Shown here in pieces: positions 24,801 to 34,300 of a stretch of DNA of 64,000 nucleotides. Numbering within the stretch: position 1 is the stretch's first letter; the number at the start of each line of letters is the position of its first letter. The notes below the pieces were generated by a model that saw nothing but the letters and a program-made list of their open reading frames with translations, was not told where the DNA came from and ran no database searches. Source of the DNA: Bedellia somnulentella (lineage: Eukaryota > Arthropoda > Insecta > Lepidoptera > Bedelliidae); NCBI GenBank assembly GCA_963576735.1, contig OY755181.1, forward strand, positions 6,076,001 through 6,140,000, read 5' to 3'. A program made the position numbers and the translations under genes.

Positions 24801-27800
24801 GATGAAGGCCTTGCAAAAAGTTTGATAACCAGCTTTAAATGCTTTTGTAAAGGCGGAAGTCTGACATGAGAAGAAAATAGATCATGCATGAGAAGAATAT
24901 TGAATGTGAGGGTAGCAAGAGAGATTTATCAGGATCGCGCATTGATTATCTCTGTTAATCCCAGTGGGAATATTGGGCGCAAGTATAATATAATAAGTAA
25001 GCGGGACGATCTAGATAAGTTTTTGCCGGGGTGGCCGGAGGTGGCACAGAGCCGGGACGTGTGGACTCAACAGAGGGAGGCCTTTGCCCAGCAGTGGGAC
25101 ACTATAATAAAGGCTACATAAAAAAAAAAAGAAAAAAAAAAAGCGTATGAGTAGATGATTGCGCTATTATGTGAGTCAATTCTAAGGAAATTTACTTTAC
25201 GTTAAGTATTTTAGATGCAATCCTTTTACTGCTTAGATCAAAAAGCGTATATTGGTTTAATGAAACTAATTGATTAAATGTCATATCTAAACTCAATAAG
25301 TCCATCTTGTTTAATTCAGTTAGGTAACTAACAATACTTTTGAATAAAAATATGCGTAGCTGTATCGTGTCAGATTAGAATAGTATTACTCCCGTGGGTG
25401 TTTGTAAGAAGCGGCTAGGGTATTAGAATCTCTTATTCTTGAATTCTGGCTATCCCTTCCAGATATTTATAACCGTAAGTATATGTATGCATGCTTGTAG
25501 TTAATTTGATTTGATTTTTGCTAGTTTTAAGATTGTCGCATTGAAAGTAATGTTTTATATTCAACGTTTTAAACATTGTTAAGGTTATTAACGGTGAGAA
25601 AAAATATCGTTATAATAAAAGTATTGCTGTGTAGTGTCGGCTTAGAATACCACTACCCCATTTTTTCCGTCGGGTGTACGTAAGAGGCGACTAACTGTAT
25701 TGGGGCTAGTAAGGGTTTTTTGGGCGATGCGGTTGGAGACCCATCACCAACAACCTGTATTTTACAATCTTTTCCCCACTCAATTTTTCAAAAATGCAAA
25801 AACGTGGGTACTCTGAACAACAGGTGACAAAGTCACGTGATGTTCAGAAGTATTAGTACCTCTGCCAACCCCTTCGGGGATATTCGGCGTGAACGTTTAT
25901 GTTTATGGCTGAGGAATTTCTAATTCCTTAGATCTGGCTACCCATAATAAACATACATAAACGTTCACGCCGTTTATCCCCGAAGGGGTTGGCAGAGGTA
26001 CCAATACTCCTGAACTCACATGGCAAGCGCCATCTAGTTTCCAGAGAAGGTACCCACGTTTTGCTTAGACAGTGTACTCACGTGATAGGGGGCAGGCCTA
26101 TCGCCGTTTTGTACGAATACACTGTCACATGACTAAATACAACTCAGCCATGTGGGTTTCCTCATGATGTTTTCCCTCACCGTTAGCAACCATGATAAAT
26201 TAACCACACATATGACTTTAGAAAAGACAAATTGGTGTAGGCCCGTCCCAGGATTGGAACTCACGCCCTTCCGTTTTTCGGGCGGGTGTTCTACCCACTG
26301 GACTATCATGTCTCATCTGGCTACCCCTTCTAGGGATTTATAGCCATGAGTATATGCATGTATGTATGTTGTAAAAAATATCGTGAGGAAACATAAATGT
26401 GTGATTTATATAGTTATAGACCTGCCCCCCTCTCACTTAAGTGCACTGGCCGAGCAAAACGTAGGCACCTCTGAATAACAGGTGACAAAAATCAAAAGTA
26501 ACCACGTGGTGTTGAAAATTATTAGTACCTCTACCAGGGCTTTGGGCTTTTGCGACATGAACGATGAGTATATTTATTAGGTTACTGCATAAGAATAAAT
26601 GGGTCAATAAAATTATATCCAAAATTTATAAAATAGTCTATTCTAATAGTCCTTTAAAATCCAGTCAACAATTCATTGACTCATACAAATTTAAAGGTTA
26701 AAGGTTCTGTATAAACAATTCATGGAGTCACTAATACAACAAACAGTAACCTATCTGTTCATTATCTTAACTTTTCAGCATTTATGAAAATTTTAATCTC
26801 ATTTTCTTTCCAGGGTCCCGAAGGCATCCCAGGAGAGCGAGGGCCTCCGGGAAAGCCTCGCCCGGTGAGACACACACACTCGCACAACGGCCGGTAGACA
26901 TACACACACACATACAAACATACAATAGAGCACAACATAAAGCATGGAATATTACTAATGTTAAAAAATATGTTTGGTTTAGTTAGCTTGAACACATTGT
27001 AAGGAAATGTATTTAAGTTATTTTGTAAATTACTTTATATGTTGCAATTTACAGTAATGACGGTTTTATTATGTTAAATGATAAATCAAGTCACTGTAAA
27101 AATTTGTTTTGTAAAGTATTGTGGGCTAAATAATTTCAAAAAAAGCTGCTATGTTTAATGAAGAAAAAAAACCCATAATATCACATTTTTTAATATGAAA
27201 GTTGTTTATGTAATGCTAATTTATCAGGTTCTGCACAAAATATTACGGGTATAGATGAATAAAAAGATGTTTTTTTTTAGATTTTGTCTTTAAAGCAACA
27301 CATAAATCGACCCGAACACACATAAAACTAAACAAATATTTACGAATATTAATTATTCGCATTATCCTGCTATATATAGTTTTAATCATGAACTGCTAAT
27401 TTCATATGAGCATAGCAGTATTTTTTTTGTATAATATCTTTATTGTATCGATATCAATATTAAATTTAAGGTAATTTAATAAAACATATGATGAGGACGA
27501 TGCGACGCTAGATGGCGGTAGACTCGCTGAAATAATTGTAAATTGTATTTTTTGTACATAAAGTCCTACATAGTTATATTACAAAACTTATTACTTTAAC
27601 TAAAACAGATTTACTCTTTAAATTGCCAAATTGTTCTACAAAAACTGCAGTTTATCGTGGCTTCTATATAAAACTATTCTAAAATATAATATCATAAAAA
27701 CTCATTTTGTTTGAACAAAAAAAAATACAATGTTGGATTAGATAGGTTAGTGAATAAACAAATTATGTATAAAAACCTACTAAGAATAGGAACATAGTGA

Positions 27801-30800
27801 CATTGCATTTATCAACTCATAACTGTTAAGGTGACACTCCAAATAATTTTATCCATCGAAGAACACTTTACTTAAACTAGAAATTTAAAACTTTTTTCAA
27901 AGGTACATATTAATTTTTTTTTCCGCCTATGCTATAATAATAATTGCAAATTATGTTTCAGATTGTTGTAATGTGCCATAATAAAATAATTTGCATAACG
28001 AACCATTCTACGTACGTACGTATTTATGGTTCTTATAGCTATTTCCATTTACTTAATTCTTAAAAGCATTTCCCCTGTTTATGCATTTGAAGGATATAAA
28101 ACGTTTTAAAGCATTCTACTTTACACCTACATAACATGGCATCTGTGCTTAAATAATTCTTTAAACAGCTCTTAATCTTTCAATTCTGTACTATGGCTGC
28201 ATTCAACTCGTAAAGAATGCTATAAAATAATATTGATAAGGAACAAAATTGCCCAAAACAATAACTGTCACAAATATTTTTTAATAGAATACCAGAGTAA
28301 TTATATTTTTAAAAGAGTATTCTTAGTTTTTGTACAGAAGGAGTGCAAGTCACTGCCTTTACCTCACGCCATTGTGTGATAAACTAAACATAGGTAAGAG
28401 TACGCATAATTCTAATATAAATATTGTAATATAAGTTCTATATCTATACTAGTCGCTGTCTAATTACTACTGAAATGAATACGGAATCTGATAGTTCAGA
28501 TATCTGAGAAGATTGGGTAATAAATTTTCAAAGATACAAAATTAAACTCCTGAAATCTTTTTGAATATTGCTGTTTCCAGTGGGTTCAAAAAGATTTAAT
28601 TTATATTCTAGAAACGTAACAAACGAATCACATGTTCTTCTACACGAAATATTTGAACTAACAGATTTCTTCATGTATTTTCTAAGCTCTCTATCATATC
28701 GTATTTATAAGAAACGTATAATGTTCTGTACAACGACGTAATGTTAATGAGTAATTATTATTTCTTGAAATTATGGAGGCTGGTGGAGTATTTTATTAAT
28801 AATTTAACATTATGTTACATTTCTTTTTAAATTATGAAAGGTTTGAAACCAGTGTACTTTAAAAAATGTGTATTCTTTTATATTTAATGTAATAAAATTA
28901 AACATCTTAGATTAAGTGTTTTAAATATGTACAAACTGTTAAATGCTGCAATGTTTCAAGGAGTTTAGTTGAAGTAAATTAAGCTATCACAGCATATTTT
29001 TAATGTTTTAAAACTCATTTAAATTCCTTGAAGCATTATTATAGAGCTAGTAAATACTTGCTGTACTTTGCTATTGTTAATAGATGTATTCTAAAATAAG
29101 GTCCTGAGCCCTCTCAGAAAACGTCCACAAATCAGAGAGTCCTGCCACTTGGTTGCTCCGTCCCTTTCATTCCTTCCCTTTTCATCTATTTCTATCTCTT
29201 TTTGGATGCAAATGAAAGGGCATTGTATTCTACTCTAGGCGCGAATTTAGCCTTTAACCTATTCCGTATTCCTTCTTCTTCTTAATGTAGTTAAGAATTT
29301 GTAAATAGTTATACTATCAAAAACAGTTCAAATGCATTGTAAGGTTGCAAAATATTTCGCTCTTTAACGTTATTTTAAAAAAGGCCTAACCATCGAATAA
29401 TATAAATTATAAAAGCCATGTAATTCTAGTATATGTTTTCTTGGTCATAATATACTAATTACTGTATTACTAATATAAGCGTTTAGTTTTTTTATGAGAA
29501 AGTTGTCATTTGTACTATAAGGCGCAAGAGTTATTGTTGTTTACAAATTATTTTCAAGGAATAATAAAAAGTTTGCATGCTCTGCACGTGGCTCTTTATT
29601 CTTGATATCCCGAATACCACTAACCTTCCTTCGCTCGGAACTAACATTATCTATAGTAAGTATTGCATTGCACTGCATCGGCATTTGTGCATCATTCATA
29701 GTTTTAAAGTAGATTACACTCAATACATCATTGCAAAACACCCATTATATTTAAATAAAAGCATATATCAAAAGCATTTTGAACTAGAAACTATATTTCA
29801 ATATCACATATTCTAAAAAAATATCAATTCATCAGCCAAAATGAAAATTTGTGAATGACAAGAATCTAACATTGCAGGGGCCTCCTGGATTGGATGGAAT
29901 GAAGGTGAGAACTTACCGTACATAACTTATTACACAATTATTTACCAATACAAACCATATCTGTCATGCTAAGACATTGATACAAAACAGTTTTACAAAA
30001 TATATAAATAATAATACTCACGGCAAAAAATTCAAAAAAGAGTTTCTTAATTGGAAATTCTTCAGCTACAATTAGAAGAAGACAGTAATTTAAACGCTGC
30101 ATAAAAGGCACAAAACTAACAATATACAGACAATTAGTACTAGAGTAGGTAAAAGATTGCAAAATAAAGTTTTCTACCGTATCAAATATTTGGTGCCATT
30201 AATTAGCATACGAGGGCTACTATTTATGTATCCGGAACTGGCCACTTACTTAAATATTTAAAAGGTTAAAATTACGTTTGAAAAAGGAACTCATTGGCTG
30301 TAGAATACAGTTTGTCACCATTTTTAAACTTGCGTGTCAACCATCATCATGGTTTTAAATAGCTCGTGAAATTTTTCAACCGATTCGAATTTTATTTTAT
30401 TTATTTTGTCGGTGATAGGTGTCCCACCGCAACTCATCAGCCTCCAATCGCATTGCTCAAGAATCACTTAAAAAGTCCAACCCCCTAAAGTCCCATTAGA
30501 AACATGTTTTAGATGGGGCTTCATCCCCAAAAGGCGAAGTAAGTAATTCAATTCACTGCTTTTGAGTTAACCCACGCCGAAAATGGAAATAAATTCGAAT
30601 TGGTTGAATAATTTCACGAGCTATTTAAAACCATGATGATGGTTGACACGCAAGTGGTGCCAAACTGTAATCTACAGCCAATGAGTTCCTTTTTCAAACG
30701 TAATTTTAACCTGTTAAATATTTAAGTAAGTGGCCAGTTCCGGCCGGATACATAAATAGTAGCCCTTGTATGCTAATTAATGGCACCAAATATTTGATAC

Positions 30801-31293
30801 GGTAGAAAACTTTGCGAGCAGTCCTAAAAATGGTACGATAGATTCAGTGAGAGAGAAACTTTGAAATAGTATGATTCGTAAGCATGCTGTGGAAAGGATA
30901 ATATTATAATAAGATAGAAAATGGAATAATAAGATGGTTTGGGTACAGAGGGAGAATTGATATGAATTAGAAAAAATAGGTAGAATGGGCTGATGTAGAT
31001 AGTACTGTCAGTAAAAAACAGCCACAAATAACACATTAATATCGAATAGAAAATATATCTGCCTTAAGCCGCGTGAATATATGAATGTATTTCAAAGATG
31101 TTGACGAGGATTTTTCATCAAAGTTGTCTCTTACCATCCGATAAGAAGACAATGATATTCAATGAATATATAAATCTATACTTATAATAAATCTGTAGAG
31201 AGGTCAATTCTGTACATGAAATATATTTTCAAAATAACTGTCAGGTTGTGATAAGGGATCGATACTGGTGCCAAAAATGCAATCAATAAAATT

Positions 31294-31327
<34 letters not shown>

Positions 31328-34300
31328 GGTTTGTATGTTCCTTATGGAAACAAAAACTACTTGACGGATTTTAACGAAACTTGGTACAATTATTTTTCAT
31401 ACTCCTGGGCAGGTTTTTGTATACTTTCCAACCGAGTAGTAAAGGGGAATTTTGGGAAATTTTGAGAAAACAGGAGAACTTACTCCATTTTTTAAGCTTC
31501 CGTCGCGTGTGCAGCCTTAATGGTTAAACTTACATGAAAATCATGTATCACGGAAATATTCTTCATTAAATTATCTAAAAAAAAATCCTCAACAGTTTAT
31601 GTCTATCTTTTACGGTTGACTCACAATAACACGTGTAATTCCTGATAGCTTAGCAGTTCGGATCATTCTGATTATATTTGTTAAATCTTACGTTTGTAAA
31701 CCTCTCACTCATCCCTAATTTAAAAAGGTAACATTATTACCTATTCAATAAAAAAAGAATCATAGAAATCGGTAGACAAACACCGAAATTATACATAAAA
31801 TAAGCCATCGTGCCCGTGACCAAAACCAAATCTTTACTAATTTACATATAACATACATATATAGATGGCGCCAGTAGTTGCATCCTACATCACGTAATGA
31901 TTTATTTTTTAGATTGTTATAAATACTTCATAGCGTTTTATTCCAAAATTTGCTATTAAACGGAAAAACTGAACCGTTCATTAAAGCGCATTCAAAACCA
32001 CCAAACTAAACTGTTTAGGGAGTGCTATAAATTTAATAAATTGAAAACATTGCGTTGAATTTCACAATGCTTGAGCAGTGACTGAAGAAAGAAACCTCAG
32101 ATATTTAAAAAAACAACGCTACCCGTGCGAAGCTGGGACGATCCACTAGTATAATAATAAAATCGTACGGTTTCAATTTTTAGCATGAATGAAACTATTT
32201 TGTACAGTGGTACGGTCACCCGTTAATGACACAGGAAAAGTGAAATTATAAAAAAATATATTTTTATTCTAATTCACTCCACCCTATTATTCATCATCAT
32301 TATACTTAGAAGTATCTAACTAAACGAAGACCATACTACTTTCATCTATCGGATTTCAATCTTCAAAAAATGGTCAACTACAATCAATTCAATGTTTTTA
32401 AAAATAATAGACTTTTTCTTAATGATATTTACGCATCTTAGGGAGCGCAAGGTGAACCAGGGGCCAAAGGTGAACGTGGAGATCCGGGATTACCGGTAAG
32501 CTTCTTATAAATTCTTATATCTCGAAATGGTTTTGTAGTCAGCCTCACTTTTTTGCTGCTTTGCATACCGAATTCCTGGTATTTTTTTTTTGTTCATATG
32601 GTATATATTTATGCGCCTAAAAAATTTTTTATTACAACAAAGTCACATAATAGCCTCGTGTTTGTAATACATGACTATAAATATGTAAGAGTGCATAAGT
32701 TCTTAATGCAGACAAAGTTCAATGACTAAAATTGCGATATACCTATTTGAATAAATTTTGTATTATAATACGAATTCTTGTTTATCTGAAAAATAGCTTA
32801 AAAAGAAATGGTTATGAAAACATTACAAAAAGAGGCTAACCTAAACTTCAGAATTAGCTTTGACTTAATATTCAAAAAATAAAAACACTTGCACTTACCT
32901 ATACTCGCGGTTGTTATTTCAGTCATGCTTAACAACCGTGACAACTCAGTGGATAAGGATTCCCGTCCGTCATACAGGCAGTCGAGGGTTCGAACCCCGA
33001 TTCGGGCCGACACACTTCTGACGTCAGATGTGTGGTTAATGTATCATGGTTGTTAACGATCAGGGAAAACATCGTGAGGAAACCAAGCCATGGAAACATG
33101 GCTGAGTTGTACTTTGCCATGTGACAGTGTATTCGTACCATAGATAATTTAACTAAAAAGTACCTCTGGCAACCCCTTCGGAGATGTACGGCGTGAAATT
33201 TTTAGTTGAGATGCTTAACAAGGCTGAGAACTAGTATTTAATTCGTATATCAAGTACTGAAAATGTCTTTATTTATCATGGCTTATTAAATATGACTTGT
33301 ATTTGATTTCTTGCAGGGCACTGATGGCATTCCCGGGCAAGAGGTAAGACTGCGTTATTTTTATTGAAATACATGACAATATTAATTAACCTTATATATA
33401 TAAACAAAATTATTTTATCTGTAGGGTCCAAAAGGTGATAAAGGCTACAAAGGTGATCCAGTAAGTCCCGCATCGTGTTTTTAATATGCATGTATTCATC
33501 TGAGTTTCATCTCATCTCTTTATTAGTTGCTTCCAGTAAACATATTATACATATTTACACTTTAATATTTATATTTCTATCTACTATTGCTTTTCGCACT
33601 TAAATTAAGAAAGAAAACAACAAATCCGTTTCTTATTTTATTTTTTTCATATTTGCAAAATTTGATATTAAACAAATGTGTCGTCGGATGTCGCAGGGGC
33701 CAGCTGGTAAACGTGGAAGGAAGGGTGACAAAGGTTTGAAGGGCGAGCAAGGAGTTCCAGGCTTAGATGCCCCATGTCCGCTTGGGCCTGATGGTCTTCC
33801 TTTGCCGGGATGTGGTTGGAGACCAGGAAAGGTAAGCTTTATTTCAATCAATATAAATTTAAATAATGCTAACAATCCATAAAACGATAACTTGCAAAGG
33901 TAATAAAATAAATTGCAGCTTCTAAATTTATTACTTTTCTCATAATTTACAATTTAACCAGAAATTAACTGATCTTTTACTGATATTTGCTAAAATTTAA
34001 TGCCTAAAAAACTATTTAGATGTTATTACATTGTCTGTATTAGTTTTACTTAGGAATAGTTTAATAGTTAGTTACGAGTATTTGGAATAAAGCTATATTT
34101 GTTTATCAGTAAGCTATTGGTAGTCACGAGCAAGACATTAAATTAAATTTTTATGTAGATGTATTAACCATCGATATTCTTACATATAAAAAAATATATC
34201 TCTGTCTAGTAATTAATCCAGAGATTATAAAACAGAAATTGTACCCAAAAATTCTGCTGGGATTATTTTTCGGTAAACTAAAATGCTGGGACTGCAAGTT

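Larger units (their letters stand above)
25626..26370 (+). repeat. Family A SINE split by two family B insertions
   Basis: Family A pieces lie at 25626-25793, about 25908-25948 and 26318-26370, all in one orientation and order. The last break carries a duplicated ATCTGGCTACCC, so the full family B copy came in by retroposition. Confidence 0.8.

Noticed and set aside
31300..31327. Regular short repeat as CRISPR-like array
   Set aside because: Simple (TCTG)n microsatellite within a Helitron; the host is an animal.
32935..33010. tRNA-like sequence with GGTTCGAACCCC
   Set aside because: It is the head of a family B SINE; the SINE body follows at once and other copies share it.
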